Shown here piece by piece: positions 44,852 to 54,830 of a stretch of 64,000 nucleotides of DNA (position 1 is its first letter; each line of letters begins with the position of its first letter). The translations under genes were made by a program, and so were the position numbers. The stretch lies in the NCBI GenBank assembly GCA_015067315.1, contig SVMR01000008.1, positions 36,779 to 100,778 of the forward strand, written 5' to 3'. The notes under the pieces are model-generated. The model made no database searches and was not told the DNA's origin. It was given only the letters and a program-made list of their open reading frames with translations. This DNA is from Oscillospiraceae bacterium (GTDB lineage: Bacteria; Bacillota; Clostridia; Oscillospirales; Ruminococcaceae).

Positions 44852-46159
44852 ATGGCAGAAAAAAACAGCGGCTGGAAGCAGCCTGAGATAAAAGTTCCGG
44901 AAACGGAACTTGAAGACAGCTTTGCGGGATTTTTCAGCGAAGAGGAAGAAATAATCGCTTCCGAAAAAGGAAAAAAACACCGCAAAAGAAAAAACGGACC
45001 GGATATTCTTGCGGTTTCGGAAGAAGCGGATCCGGGTTTTGTAATCACCGAGGTTGTCGCCCTTGATACCGGAAGCGAAATTGTTCCGGTTAAGGAAGAA
45101 CAGGAAGAACCGAAAGAACCGGAAAATTCCGAAGAAACCGAACAGGAAGAAAAATCCGAAACCGAAGCAGGCGAAAAAGCCGATGCCGCTGAGGAAAACG
45201 AACCCGAGGAAAAAGACGGGGAAGAAGTTGTTGTGGTGGATCTTCTTGAGGAAAAAACCGAAAACAAAAAGAAAATCCTTTTCCCCAACGCAAAAAAATA
45301 CATCAGCAAAAAAAGAAAACACCAGTATGCCGCAACGGTCGGCGCCGTTCTTATCGGACTTGCCATAATCGGAACCATAAGCCTTTGCTCCGTTCTTGTA
45401 AATCTCGGAATCCGCGTTCTTGACAACACAAGACAGAAGGAAGCTTTTGAATGGAAAATCTATCCGCTTCTTATGTTCGACCCGGCGGCTTTTGAAGACC
45501 CGAACCAGCTTGAAGAAGTTTTTATTCTTAAAACAGCCCTTTGGTCAAATCTTCTTGAAAACCGCACAAAATATGATTACGACGAACAGGGAATGCTTCT
45601 TGTTCCCGCTTCCGACCTTGACGTTGCCGCAAAAAGCCTTTACGGCGAAGGGGTTGTTCTTAAACACCAGACAATTTCGGAAGATTACGATTTCTTCTAT
45701 CTTTACAACGAGGAAACGAAGACCTATTCCGTTCCGATAATGGGACAGACCGCATCCTATGTTCCGGAAGTTGTTCAGATCAGCAAAAAGGGCAATATTT
45801 ACACCCTTATTGTCGGTTACGTTGCGCCGACAACCCTTTGGAACGTAAGCGAGGACGGTTCTTCCGAATCCGTTCCGGATAAATATCTTTATTACGATCT
45901 TGAAAAAATCGGAAACGGAGAATTTATCATTAAAGCGGTAAGAAGAATTCCCGCGGAAGAACTTCCGGAGGATCTTGAGGTTTCCGATATGCAGTCCCTT
46001 AACGCGACCCAGTATTTCGATTACGACGAAATCCAGCAGGATTATATGGAACAGGAAATGGCGGAGGGCGAAAACAACGAAGCGCCCGAAGAAAGTTCTT
46101 CCGAAGAAAGCTCTTCCGGCGAAGAATCAGGCGAAAGTTCTTCTTCCGAAGCGGAATAA
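44852..46159 (+). CDS. Single-pass membrane protein of unknown function with acidic N-terminus
   Basis: 435 residues; I do not recognise the family. Residues 1-145 are highly charged and repetitive (EEQEEPKEPENSEETEQEE) and probably disordered in the cytoplasm; a basic stretch KKYISKKRKHQ leads into one membrane helix (VGAVLIGLAIIGTISLCSVLVNLGI, about 168-192); residues 200-390 form an outside domain (WKIYPLLMFDPAAFEDPNQLEEVFILKTALWSNLLENR...) and the last 45 residues are E/S rich. Size, topology and place near recJ resemble a conserved but unnamed protein of clostridia. It has its own promoter and terminator. Confidence 0.8.
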   Translation: MAEKNSGWKQPEIKVPETELEDSFAGFFSEEEEIIASEKGKKHRKRKNGPDILAVSEEADPGFVITEVVALDTGSEIVPVKEEQEEPKEPENSEETEQEEKSETEAGEKADAAEENEPEEKDGEEVVVVDLLEEKTENKKKILFPNAKKYISKKRKHQYAATVGAVLIGLAIIGTISLCSVLVNLGIRVLDNTRQKEAFEWKIYPLLMFDPAAFEDPNQLEEVFILKTALWSNLLENRTKYDYDEQGMLLVPASDLDVAAKSLYGEGVVLKHQTISEDYDFFYLYNEETKTYSVPIMGQTASYVPEVVQISKKGNIYTLIVGYVAPTTLWNVSEDGSSESVPDKYLYYDLEKIGNGEFIIKAVRRIPAEELPEDLEVSDMQSLNATQYFDYDEIQQDYMEQEMAEGENNEAPEESSSEESSSGEESGESSSSEAE

Positions 46160-46181
46160 ACAAAACAGCAAAACGCAGCAG

Positions 46182-46214
46182 GGCGGCACTTCCAGGGGAA
46201 GTGCCGCCTTTTTT
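46182..46214 (+). terminator. Terminator
   Basis: GGCGGCACTTCC-AGG-GGAAGTGCCGCC followed by TTTTTTC. Confidence 0.92.
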
Positions 46215-46400
46215 CAAAAGGCCCCCTTGTCAAAGGGGGCTGTCACGCATTTAGGAACAGGTGCGTGACCGGGGGATTCTTTTCAGCCGCCTCTATTAGG
46301 GGAGATAGCACCGCAGGTGACGGAAGGGTGGTTCTGTTTTTTGTAACGCAATGATGTTTATTGAAACAATGTAGGGGCGACCCTTGCGGTCGCCCGTTTT
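46215..46400. repeat. Mosaic repeat field with complete GTAG-REP element
   Basis: Contains GCCCCCTTGTCAAAGGGGGC, GCGTGACCGGGGGATTCTT, GCCTCTATTAGGGGAG and a REP: GTAG (46371-46374), GGGCGACC-CTTGC-GGTCGCCC (46375-46395). No gene. Confidence 0.78.
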
Positions 46401-46450
46401 TTTAAAATGTTTTTTGTTCTTTCGGAAAAGACGGTTTTTGTAATTTTCCA

Positions 46451-46479
46451 TTGAAAAAAAGCGGATATGGTGATATAAT
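46451..46479 (+). promoter_or_regulatory. Promoter of recJ-relA operon
   Basis: TTGAAA (46451-46456), 17-base spacer, TGATATAAT (TATAAT 46474-46479, extended -10). Confidence 0.75.
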
Positions 46480-46538
46480 ATTTTAAATATATTTTTATTA
46501 TAATGGCTTATTGTTTTTTGTTGCGGAGGTTATGGGAT

Positions 46539-48590
46539 ATGAAAAAATGGAAACTTATGCCGGGAAACCCGGGAAAAGCAAAGCATATTGAAGAAGAACT
46601 GGGCATTCCCGCTCTTGTAAGCGAAGTTCTTGTTGCAAGAGGAATAGATACCCCCGCAAAAGCGACAGATTTTATTGCAAGGGAGATTCCTTTTACCGAC
46701 CCGATGGCATACAAAGATATGGATAAGGCGGTGCAGAGAATAAACGAAGCTCTTGATGAAGGCGAAAGAATCTGCGTTTACGGCGACTATGACTGCGACG
46801 GAATGACCGCGACGGTTCTTCTCTATGATTATCTTGCGTCGATCGGATGCGACGTCTGGTACTATATTCCGGACAGGGAAACGGAAGGTTACGGACTCAA
46901 CAAAGGCGCAATCGATTATATCGCGTCCAAGGAAACCGACCTTATCGTAACCGTTGACAACGGAATTTCCGCAATCAACGAAATCGATTATGCTTCCTTC
47001 CTCGGAATCGACGTTGTTGTTACCGACCACCACAAACCGAGAGAGATCCTTCCGGATGCGGCGGCGGTTGTTGACCCCCACAGAGAAGACGAAAACGAAA
47101 GCCTTGTTTATAAAGAACTTGCGGGCGTAGGCGTTGCGTTCAAGCTTGTATGCGCCCTTGAAAACGATAACGGCTGGGGAATAATCGAACAGTATGCGGA
47201 TCTTATCTGCATAGGCACCATTGCGGATATCGTTCCCCTTACCGGCGAAAACAGAATCCTTGTTCGCCAGGGACTTTCGCTTATAAGCGAAACGACCAAT
47301 ATGGGTCTTCGGGCGCTTCTTGAGGAAACCGGACTTTCCGAAAAACAGCTTACCGCAGATATGGTGGCTTTCGGAATTGCGCCGAAGCTCAACTCCGCCG
47401 CAAGGCTCGGTTCCGCATATCAGGTAACGGAACTTCTTACAACCGAGGACGAGGAACTCGCAAAACAGCTTGCTTCCGACCTTTGCGAACAGAACCGCCA
47501 GCGCCAGCAGCTTGAAACCGAAATTGCGAAGGATATTGACGCAATGTTTCTTGAAAAAGCGGATATCCTCAACGACAGGGTTGTTGTTCTTGACGGAGAA
47601 GGATGGCACCACGGCGTTATCGGAATCGTCTGTTCAAAGGTTGTTGAACGCACCGGAAAACCCTGCGTTCTTATTTCAAGCGACGGAGAAGAGGCAAGAG
47701 GTTCCGCAAGAAGCGTTGAAGGTTTTTCGATGATAGACGCGGTAAGCTATGCTTCCGAACATCTTACCAGATACGGCGGACATCCTTTTGCCGCAGGAAT
47801 GAGCCTTGATTCCGATAAAATCGGGGAATTCAGAAAAGCGGTGAACGAATTTGCCGCAAAGAACTTCCTCCAGATGCCGGTATATACTCAAAAGATTGAT
47901 AAGGTCATGGACCCGGCGGAGCTTACCGTAAACAATATTTCTTCCCTTAAACTTCTCGAACCTTTCGGCGCTTCAAACGAAGTTCCGGTTTTTGCGTTCA
48001 GAAAAGTTCTTGTTGACGGAATTTATCCCATCGGAAACGGAAAACATCTTCGCCTTCGCTTCAAAAAAGCCGGAATGGTTTTCTATGCGGTCTATTTCGG
48101 AATGACCGCGGAAGAGTTCCCCTACGTTCAGGGAGAGATCGTTGACGTTGCGGCAACCTGTGAGGTAAGCGAATTCGGCGGAGAGGAAAGGGTTTCTGTA
48201 AAAATCCGCGATATCCGTCCTTCCTCCCTCAGCCAAGAAAAACTTTTCAGCGGAAATCTTATTTATGACGGATATAAGCGCGGCGAACCTGTTCCGGAAG
48301 AGGATATTCCGGAGCGCAACGATTTTGCCGTTGTTTACAGATTTTTGAGAGCGAACACAACTTTTAAAGGCGAACTTGACGTTCTTTTCGGAAGAATCAC
48401 CGGTCAGAACAAGGAATATCCCATGGATTCCTGCAAAATGCGCCTTTGCCTTGATATAATGGAGGAAATGGGACTTATTACAAGAAGATTCGACGGAAAA
48501 TCCGAAGAAATTTCTCTTAATCCCCAATCCCAGAAAATCAATATGGAAGATTCAAAACTTCTTGAAAAATTAAGAAGAGGGAATATCTGA
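46539..48590 (+). CDS. recJ: Single-stranded-DNA-specific exonuclease RecJ
   Basis: 683 residues from ATG 46539, nine bases after GGAGG (46525); the frame opens earlier without a binding site. DHH-family motifs: VYGDYDCDGMTAT, IVTVDNGISA, VVTDHHKPREI, APKLNSAARLG and RYGGHPFAAGMSL. A C-terminal OB-like region and a further extension (from about 565) complete the long clostridial type. It degrades single strands 5' to 3' in recombination and mismatch repair. relA follows after 35 bases. Confidence 0.95.
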   Translation: MKKWKLMPGNPGKAKHIEEELGIPALVSEVLVARGIDTPAKATDFIAREIPFTDPMAYKDMDKAVQRINEALDEGERICVYGDYDCDGMTATVLLYDYLASIGCDVWYYIPDRETEGYGLNKGAIDYIASKETDLIVTVDNGISAINEIDYASFLGIDVVVTDHHKPREILPDAAAVVDPHREDENESLVYKELAGVGVAFKLVCALENDNGWGIIEQYADLICIGTIADIVPLTGENRILVRQGLSLISETTNMGLRALLEETGLSEKQLTADMVAFGIAPKLNSAARLGSAYQVTELLTTEDEELAKQLASDLCEQNRQRQQLETEIAKDIDAMFLEKADILNDRVVVLDGEGWHHGVIGIVCSKVVERTGKPCVLISSDGEEARGSARSVEGFSMIDAVSYASEHLTRYGGHPFAAGMSLDSDKIGEFRKAVNEFAAKNFLQMPVYTQKIDKVMDPAELTVNNISSLKLLEPFGASNEVPVFAFRKVLVDGIYPIGNGKHLRLRFKKAGMVFYAVYFGMTAEEFPYVQGEIVDVAATCEVSEFGGEERVSVKIRDIRPSSLSQEKLFSGNLIYDGYKRGEPVPEEDIPERNDFAVVYRFLRANTTFKGELDVLFGRITGQNKEYPMDSCKMRLCLDIMEEMGLITRRFDGKSEEISLNPQSQKINMEDSKLLEKLRRGNI

Positions 48591-48625
48591 AAAAATTTTT
48601 TCGGAATAAGAGGCGGTGAATAATA

Positions 48626-50785
48626 ATGCCAGAATTTTTTAAAGAGCTCAGAGAGGCTATTGATGTCAACAAAGGTTATGACATTGAAAAAATTGAAAAA
48701 GCATATTCCCTTGCCCGAAGCGCCCATTCAGAGCAGAAACGAGCAACAGGCGAACCTTATATAATCCATCCGGTTGCGGCCGCGCTTACGGTAGTCCAGC
48801 TCGGTATGGATACGGATACCGTCTGCGCCGCTCTTCTCCATGACGTTGTTGAGGACACCCCCATAACCCTTGATGAAATCCGGAAGGAATTCGGCGACGA
48901 CGTTGCGACGATGGTTGACGGCGTTACAAAACTCAGCAAAATCAAGTTTGTTTCAAAAGAGGAAGCCCAGGCGGAAAACGTCCGCAAAATGATGATTGCA
49001 ATGGCGAAGGACGTTCGCGTAATTATCGTAAAACTTGCGGACCGTCTTCACAATATGCGTACCATTGACGCAAAGCCGATGGATAAACAGCGCAGAACCG
49101 CCCACGAAACCATGGAAATCTATGCGCCTCTTGCCCACAGACTCGGTATCCGCCCGATTATGGAAGAACTTGAGGATCGCTGCATCCGTATTCTTGACCC
49201 GATAGGCTATAAAGATGTTGAGGAGAGAATGGAGCTTGCGAAAAGCGAACAGCAGGAATTCCTCAGTCACCTTCAGGGAAAGATTCGTGAAAGACTTGAC
49301 GGAGAGGAATTCAAGGCGACCCTTACCGGAAGAATCAAAAGCGTTTACGGAATTTACCGCAAGATTTATACCCTTGGAAAATCCTTCGAGGAAATTTATG
49401 ACGTTTATGCCGTCCGCGTAATCTGCGACACGGTTTATGACTGCTACTATGTTCTCGGTCTTATGCATGACCTTTTCAAGCCGATTCCGGACCGCTTCAA
49501 GGACTATATTTCCACCCCGAAGCAGAACATGTATCAGTCCCTTCATACAACCTGTATCGACGAAAAGGGAATTCCTTTTGAGATTCAGATAAGAACCTGG
49601 GATATGCACCATACCGCGGAATACGGTATCGCCGCCCATTGGAAATATAAAGCGGGAATCCAGGGAAAATATAAACTTGAAGAACGCCTTGCCTGGGTTC
49701 GCCAGATGCTTGAACAGCAGCAGGAACTTGATGACGTTGAGGATATCGTAAGTTCCATCAAAACCGATATTGCGGTTGACGAAGTATTCGTATTCACCCC
49801 GAAGGGCGACGTTATCAATCTTCCGGTCGGTTCGACCATTGTTGACTTTGCCTATGCGATTCATACCGCGGTTGGCAACAGAATGACCGGCGCAAAGATA
49901 AACGGAAGAATCGTTCCCCTTGATACGGAAGTTAAAACCGGCATGATTGTCGAAATTATGACAACAAACGCCGCGGGACACGGACCCAGCCGGGATTGGG
50001 TCAACATTGCAAGAACAAGCGGCGCAAGGGCAAAAATCCGAAGCTGGTTTAAGAAGGAACGCCGGGACGAAAACATCGCCGAAGGCAGAATAATCCTTGA
50101 AAAGGATTTCCGCAAGAACGGAATTATTCTTAACGAGCACGACCATGCGGAATTCCTCGGCGAAATTGCAAGGCGCCAGCATTGCAACAGCATTGACGAT
50201 CTTTATGCCGCAATCGGTTACGGGGGCATAAGCATGTCGAAGATTCTTCCCTGGGTAAAGGAAGAATACAGCAAGAAATACAAACAGGAAGAAATTGTTC
50301 CGGAAATTGTAAAACCCAAGCGTAAACCCAAGGCAAGCAGCGGCGTTATTGTTGAAGGGCTTGAAGGATGCCTTGTTAAATTCGGACATTGCTGCAACCC
50401 GCTTCCGGGGGACGATATCATCGGATTCATCACCCGCGGAAGCGGTGTTACGATCCATACCTGCAACTGCAAAACCGCGGTTAACGGAATTATCGACAAG
50501 GAGCAGGAGGGAAGATGGGTAACCGCAAGCTGGAGCGACAACATCAAGGATACCTATAAGACCAATATTCTTGTTCACGGAATTGACAGAAGCGGTTTTG
50601 TTGCGGACGTTTCCGTAACCGTTGCGAACCTTCATGTTCCGATGCACACCCTTCTTGCAAGGGAACTTCCCGACCACCAGGCGGAAGTTCGCCTTACCAT
50701 TGAAACCCAGGGCGTTGAACAGCTCCGCGGCACCATTGAGGCTCTTAAACGAATCCGCGGCGTTGACAGCGTTGTGCGTATGTGA
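48626..50785 (+). CDS. relA: Bifunctional (p)ppGpp synthetase/hydrolase
   Basis: 719 residues, full length. HD hydrolase with YIIHPVAAAL, ALLHDVVEDT and KLADRLHNMRT; synthetase with RFKDYISTPK (RXKD of bifunctional Rel) and MYQSLHTTCIDEKGIPFEIQIRTWDMHHTAEYGIAAHWKYK; TGS domain DEVFVFTPKGDVINLPVGSTIVDFAYAIHTAVGNRM; zinc-finger-type region LVKFGHCCNPLPGDDIIGFITRGSGVTIHTCNC and C-terminal ACT. It makes and destroys the stringent alarmone. Confidence 0.97.
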   Translation: MPEFFKELREAIDVNKGYDIEKIEKAYSLARSAHSEQKRATGEPYIIHPVAAALTVVQLGMDTDTVCAALLHDVVEDTPITLDEIRKEFGDDVATMVDGVTKLSKIKFVSKEEAQAENVRKMMIAMAKDVRVIIVKLADRLHNMRTIDAKPMDKQRRTAHETMEIYAPLAHRLGIRPIMEELEDRCIRILDPIGYKDVEERMELAKSEQQEFLSHLQGKIRERLDGEEFKATLTGRIKSVYGIYRKIYTLGKSFEEIYDVYAVRVICDTVYDCYYVLGLMHDLFKPIPDRFKDYISTPKQNMYQSLHTTCIDEKGIPFEIQIRTWDMHHTAEYGIAAHWKYKAGIQGKYKLEERLAWVRQMLEQQQELDDVEDIVSSIKTDIAVDEVFVFTPKGDVINLPVGSTIVDFAYAIHTAVGNRMTGAKINGRIVPLDTEVKTGMIVEIMTTNAAGHGPSRDWVNIARTSGARAKIRSWFKKERRDENIAEGRIILEKDFRKNGIILNEHDHAEFLGEIARRQHCNSIDDLYAAIGYGGISMSKILPWVKEEYSKKYKQEEIVPEIVKPKRKPKASSGVIVEGLEGCLVKFGHCCNPLPGDDIIGFITRGSGVTIHTCNCKTAVNGIIDKEQEGRWVTASWSDNIKDTYKTNILVHGIDRSGFVADVSVTVANLHVPMHTLLARELPDHQAEVRLTIETQGVEQLRGTIEALKRIRGVDSVVRM

Positions 50786-50805
50786 GGAAAGGATTTTTTA
50801 AAAAT

Positions 50806-51258
50806 ATGAAAGCTGTTTTGCAAAGAGTTCTTTCCGCTTCGGTTGAATGCGAAGGAAGAATCGTTTCCGAAATTGAAAAAGGGTTTATGGTGCTTCTCGG
50901 AGTTACCAAAACCGATACGAACCAGGAAGCGGATGTTCTTGCTTCAAAAATTGCGGGACTTCGGATTTTTGAGGACGAAAATGGAAAGATGAATCTTTCT
51001 CTTGACGAAGTCGGCGGAAAAGTTATTGTTGTTTCAAACTTCACCCTTTGCGCGGATTGCAAACACGGAAGAAGACCTTCCTTCATCAACGCGCAAAGAC
51101 CCGTTCAGGCGAACGAACTTTATGAATATTTTATAAAAAGACTTAAATTCTACGGCGTTCCGGAAGTTGGAACCGGAGTTTTCGGCGGAGATATGCAGGT
51201 GCATATTCAGAACGACGGTCCGGTTACCCTTATTCTTGATACCGAAGACTGGAAATAA
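50806..51258 (+). CDS. dtd: D-aminoacyl-tRNA deacylase
   Basis: 150 residues from ATG 50806, matching the family N-terminus MKAVLQRV; a GTG at 50782 in the end of relA would add eight unusual residues. Key motifs: VSNFTLCADCKHGRRPSF and the C-terminal NDGPVTLIL (Gly-cisPro). It releases D-amino acids from tRNA. Follows relA as in Bacillus and many clostridia. Confidence 0.95.
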   Translation: MKAVLQRVLSASVECEGRIVSEIEKGFMVLLGVTKTDTNQEADVLASKIAGLRIFEDENGKMNLSLDEVGGKVIVVSNFTLCADCKHGRRPSFINAQRPVQANELYEYFIKRLKFYGVPEVGTGVFGGDMQVHIQNDGPVTLILDTEDWK

Positions 51259-51279
51259 ATTTTTTTGGGAGGAAACACA

Positions 51280-51906
51280 ATGGAAATTCATGAACTTGTA
51301 GTAGGACCCCTTAAAACAAATTGCTATATCGTAACTTCCGATATGAACCATGCGGTTATTATCGACCCGGGTTTTGATGCGGAAAAAATTGCGGCAAAAA
51401 TCCGCGAACTCGGCGCAAAGCCGAAGTTTATTCTTCTTACCCACGGTCATTTTGACCATATCGGCGCGGTAAACGCTCTTAAAAAGACCTTCCCGGAAAT
51501 GAAATCCGTAATTCTTGCGGAGGACGAGGATATCTGCCTCAATCCGGGCCTTATCAACGCCGAAATCGGAGTTGTCACAAAACCGGATATGCTTTTTGCC
51601 GACGGCGATATTGTAAAACTTGATGACCTTGATTTCAAATTCATGGCAACCCCCGGTCATACAAAAGGCTGCGCCTGCATTATCTGCGGAAGAAATATCT
51701 TTACCGGCGATACCCTTTTTGCAAGAGGTTACGGAAGAACCGACCTTTACGGCGGCTCTCTCCGGGATATGAAAGTTTCCCTTAAAAAGATAGGTTCCCT
51801 TGAGGGTGATTATGAAATTTATCCCGCGCACGGAAGCGGAACAACCCTTGATCTTGAAAGATACGCGAACCCCTATCTCAGAAAAGCATTGGGTCTCGGA
51901 ATATGA
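51280..51906 (+). CDS. MBL-fold hydrolase, glyoxalase II-like
   Basis: 208 residues from ATG 51280, ten bases after GGGAGG. LLTHGHFDHIGAV (HxHxDH), TPGHTKGCACI, FTGDTLFARGYGRTDLYGG and YPAHGSGTTL give the complete two-metal site. Size fits the YqgX/glyoxalase II-like group. It sits between dtd and hemZ, with the latter overlapping by four bases. Confidence 0.9.
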   Translation: MEIHELVVGPLKTNCYIVTSDMNHAVIIDPGFDAEKIAAKIRELGAKPKFILLTHGHFDHIGAVNALKKTFPEMKSVILAEDEDICLNPGLINAEIGVVTKPDMLFADGDIVKLDDLDFKFMATPGHTKGCACIICGRNIFTGDTLFARGYGRTDLYGGSLRDMKVSLKKIGSLEGDYEIYPAHGSGTTLDLERYANPYLRKALGLGI

Positions 51907-53339
51907 TTTTGGTCATTGATTCCCATCCTTACCGCTATGAAGCAGAAGCTCTCTGCCGCATGTTTTTGCGCGGCAGGGAGCTTAAAATATTTGAAGGAAC
52001 GGATTTTCCGGAGGAGGATTTTATCTATACCGGAATTTTTGGCGATGAAATCCGCGTTTTTGTAAAAATGGACGGGAAGGAACTTTCCGCAAAGGCGGAA
52101 ACCGCCGAAGGAGAAGCGGCGAAGATGGAATATCTTCTTTACGGAATTCTTTCGGAAATAACCGGACTTTTGCCGAAATGGGGAACCCTTACCGGAATCC
52201 GCCCGGTAAAACTTGCCCTTCAGATGATGGACAAAAGAATTACGGCGGAGGAAATCCGAAGAAAGTTCCGGGAGGAACGGCTTGTTTCGGAAGAAAAACT
52301 CGATTTGCTTTTGAGCACCGCCGAGCACGAAAAAGAGATCCGCGCCCTTTCAAAACCGGAATCCGTGAGCATGTATATTTCGATTCCCTTCTGCCCGAGC
52401 AGATGTTCCTATTGTTCCTTCACTTCCCATGCTATTGAAAAGGCGGCGAAACTTATTCCGCAGTACGTTGACCTTCTTTGCGGGGAACTGCGGGATACCG
52501 CTGTGCTCATGGAAGAACTCGGACTTAATCTTGAAACGGTTTATATGGGCGGCGGAACGCCGACGGTGCTCAGCCCGGAACAGCTTGACAGAGTTTTGAG
52601 CACCGCAAGAAGCTCTTTCAACTTCGACGGAATCCGCGAACTTACCGTTGAAGCGGGAAGACCGGACACCATTACCCCGGAAAAGCTTGAGGTTATGAAA
52701 AACAACGGTGTTGACCGGATTAGCATCAACCCTCAGACAATGGATGACGGCGTTCTTGAACTTATCGGAAGAAAACACACCGCGAAGGACGTTGTGGATG
52801 CTTTTAATATGGCGAGAAGTTTCGGCTTCGATAACATAAATATGGACCTTATTTCCGGACTTCCGGGGGATGACTTCGATAAATTCAGAAGAACCGTTGA
52901 TTCCGTGCTCGGACTTGAACCGGAAAACATAACTTTGCATACCCTTACGGTAAAACGCAGCGCGAATCTTGCAGGCGATGCTCAAAGAATGCTCAGCAGG
53001 ACAGTTGATGAAATGAATGAGCACGCTTTCCGGTGTTTTGATGAAGCAGGATATTATCCCTATTATCTTTACCGCCAGAAAGGCACCGTTGAGGGACTTG
53101 AAAACACCGGCTTTTGCAAACCGGGAAAAGAAGGAATCTACAACGTTTTCATAATGGACGAAACCCATTCCATTCTTGCAACCGGAGCCGGCGGAGTTAC
53201 GAAGCTTAAAGACCCCCACGGAACGAAAATCGAAAGAATATTTAACTTTAAGTTTCCGTATGAATATATTGACAGATTTGACCTTATGAACGAAAGAAAA
53301 GAACAGGTGAAAGATTTTTATGAACGCTATCCTCTCTGA
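51903..53339 (+). CDS. hemZ: Coproporphyrinogen dehydrogenase HemZ (radical SAM)
   Basis: 478 residues; ATGA overlap with the previous gene. An N-terminal part specific to HemZ (to about 155), then the radical SAM core ISIPFCPSRCSYCSFTSHA (CxxxCxxC), VYMGGGTPTVLSPEQL, RISINPQTMDDGVLELIGRKHT and GLPGDDFDKFRRT. HemZ-type proteins are annotated as oxygen-independent coproporphyrinogen oxidases, but several relatives work in other pathways; no other haem gene is here. Confidence 0.9.
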   Translation: MILVIDSHPYRYEAEALCRMFLRGRELKIFEGTDFPEEDFIYTGIFGDEIRVFVKMDGKELSAKAETAEGEAAKMEYLLYGILSEITGLLPKWGTLTGIRPVKLALQMMDKRITAEEIRRKFREERLVSEEKLDLLLSTAEHEKEIRALSKPESVSMYISIPFCPSRCSYCSFTSHAIEKAAKLIPQYVDLLCGELRDTAVLMEELGLNLETVYMGGGTPTVLSPEQLDRVLSTARSSFNFDGIRELTVEAGRPDTITPEKLEVMKNNGVDRISINPQTMDDGVLELIGRKHTAKDVVDAFNMARSFGFDNINMDLISGLPGDDFDKFRRTVDSVLGLEPENITLHTLTVKRSANLAGDAQRMLSRTVDEMNEHAFRCFDEAGYYPYYLYRQKGTVEGLENTGFCKPGKEGIYNVFIMDETHSILATGAGGVTKLKDPHGTKIERIFNFKFPYEYIDRFDLMNERKEQVKDFYERYPL

Positions 53340-54252
53340 TGCCTTTGAAACGGAAGCCATAAACGAAGGCATTGCTTCCGGTTTTCCGGAAATGATCCGG
53401 AAAACGGAAGCGGAAATTGAAAGGAAAGTTGAAGAAACCGCCGAGGAGATTTTTAAAAGAGGCGAAAAACTTAAAATTGTGCTTGTTTCCGGACGTTCCG
53501 CTTCCGGAAAAACGACCTTTACAAGAAAAGTCTGCGAAAAACTCCTTGAAAAGGGAAGGGAAGCAAGGCATATTGCCCTTGACGATTTTCTGCTCGGTCT
53601 AGGATATATGCCGGTCAACGAAGACGGAACTTTTGATATGGAAAGCATAGCGGGACTTGATACCGCCCTTGCGAACGAAACTTTCCGGCTTCTTCTCACG
53701 GAGGGAAAGGCGGATTTCCCGACTTTTGATTTTCCGAACCAGCGAAGAGGAGAAAAATGGAACAGAGTTGAACTCGGGAAAAACGGAATAGTAATGATTG
53801 AGGGGATACATTCCCTCAATCCGCTTCTTACGGAAAATCTTCCGGAAGAGGGGATCCTCCGGATGTTCATCGAACCGAAAAAAGGTTATATTAAAAACGG
53901 AGAGAAGTTTTTTTCTCCGGAAGAAGTAAGACTGATAAGAAGAATGACGAGGGATGAGCTTTTTCGCGGCTGGAGCGCGGAAAAAACCCTTATCCAATGG
54001 AAAAGCGTTCTTTCCGGGGAGAAGATTTATATCGAACCTTATATCGGTTCCGCGGAAATAAAAATCGATTCTTCGATGGATTTTGAACCGGCTGTTTTTG
54101 TGGATATCCTTTCGGAAATGCTTTCAAAAATCCGGAAGGAATCGCCTTTTTTCGATACGGCGAAGGATCTTTTGGAAAAACTTTCGTGTTTCAATAAAAT
54201 AAGTCCGGATTTTTTGCCGAAAGATTCGCTTCTTCGGGAGTTTGTCGGTTGA
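53320..54252 (+). CDS. Uridine kinase-like nucleoside kinase
   Basis: 310 residues; overlaps hemZ by 20 bases. P-loop VSGRSASGKTTFTRKV, HIALDDFLLG, FPTFDFPNQRRGEKW, GIVMIEGIHSLNP and RLIRRMTRDELFRGWSAEKTLIQWKSV follow the uridine/phosphoribulokinase fold. Long clostridial relatives carry an N-terminal threonyl-tRNA-synthetase-like domain; this one lacks it and starts with about 45 residues of helical leader. Likely phosphorylates a nucleoside. Confidence 0.87.
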   Translation: MNAILSDAFETEAINEGIASGFPEMIRKTEAEIERKVEETAEEIFKRGEKLKIVLVSGRSASGKTTFTRKVCEKLLEKGREARHIALDDFLLGLGYMPVNEDGTFDMESIAGLDTALANETFRLLLTEGKADFPTFDFPNQRRGEKWNRVELGKNGIVMIEGIHSLNPLLTENLPEEGILRMFIEPKKGYIKNGEKFFSPEEVRLIRRMTRDELFRGWSAEKTLIQWKSVLSGEKIYIEPYIGSAEIKIDSSMDFEPAVFVDILSEMLSKIRKESPFFDTAKDLLEKLSCFNKISPDFLPKDSLLREFVG

Positions 54253-54315
54253 TTTTTCCATATTACAGGTATATAATTATAAAGGAATATTTTGCAGAAA
54301 AGGAGAATTGCAGCC

Positions 54316-54807
54316 ATGTCTGAATTTGATGATTTCATCAGAGGAATCGGCTCTGATATAAAAAACGCCGCCGAACAGGTCGGCAAAAAAGCGGAGGAAA
54401 CTTTTGAAATTTCCAAACGCAAAGCGGAAAAAATGAAAATAAAAGGACATATCCAGGCGCTTTATCAGCAGCTTGGCGAACTCACCTACGGCGGATTTAA
54501 AAACGGCGAGGATGTTTCCGAAGAAACAAACGAAATTATCATAAAGCTTGACGCGGCTTTTGTAAGAATCGAAGAGCTTTTTGAAGAAATAAAAGAAATC
54601 AAAAACGGCACCTTCGTCAGGGAAGAAGAAATGGATTGGGACGAGGAATATGCCGAAGAATACGACGTTGACGTTGAGGAAATAATCGAGGAAGCAAAAA
54701 CTTTTGAAGAACCCGAAGACCCCGAAGTTGAAGTCGAACTTATAATTGCGGGAGAAGAAACCGAAGAACCCGAAAAACTTCAGGAATTCGATATCAGCAT
54801 CGATTGA
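54316..54807 (+). CDS. Unknown acidic protein with coiled-coil N-terminus
   Basis: 163 residues from ATG 54316 (AAAAGGAGA upstream). Residues 1-100 are helical (DDFIRGIGSDIKNAAEQVGKKAEETFEISKRKAEKMKIKGHIQALYQQLGELTYGG) and resemble small proteins found near nucleoside kinases and purine salvage genes of clostridia; the remainder is strongly acidic with repeated E-E-P pieces. No membrane segment. No function is suggested by sequence. Confidence 0.78.
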   Translation: MSEFDDFIRGIGSDIKNAAEQVGKKAEETFEISKRKAEKMKIKGHIQALYQQLGELTYGGFKNGEDVSEETNEIIIKLDAAFVRIEELFEEIKEIKNGTFVREEEMDWDEEYAEEYDVDVEEIIEEAKTFEEPEDPEVEVELIIAGEETEEPEKLQEFDISID

Positions 54808-54830
54808 TTTAATAAACGGAGGCAAAAGAA

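Noticed and set aside
48953..50677. 574-codon open frame on the minus strand
   Set aside because: Complement of relA, which has complete catalytic motifs.
52350..53870. 506-codon open frame on the minus strand
   Set aside because: Runs across hemZ and the kinase gene; no protein-like features.
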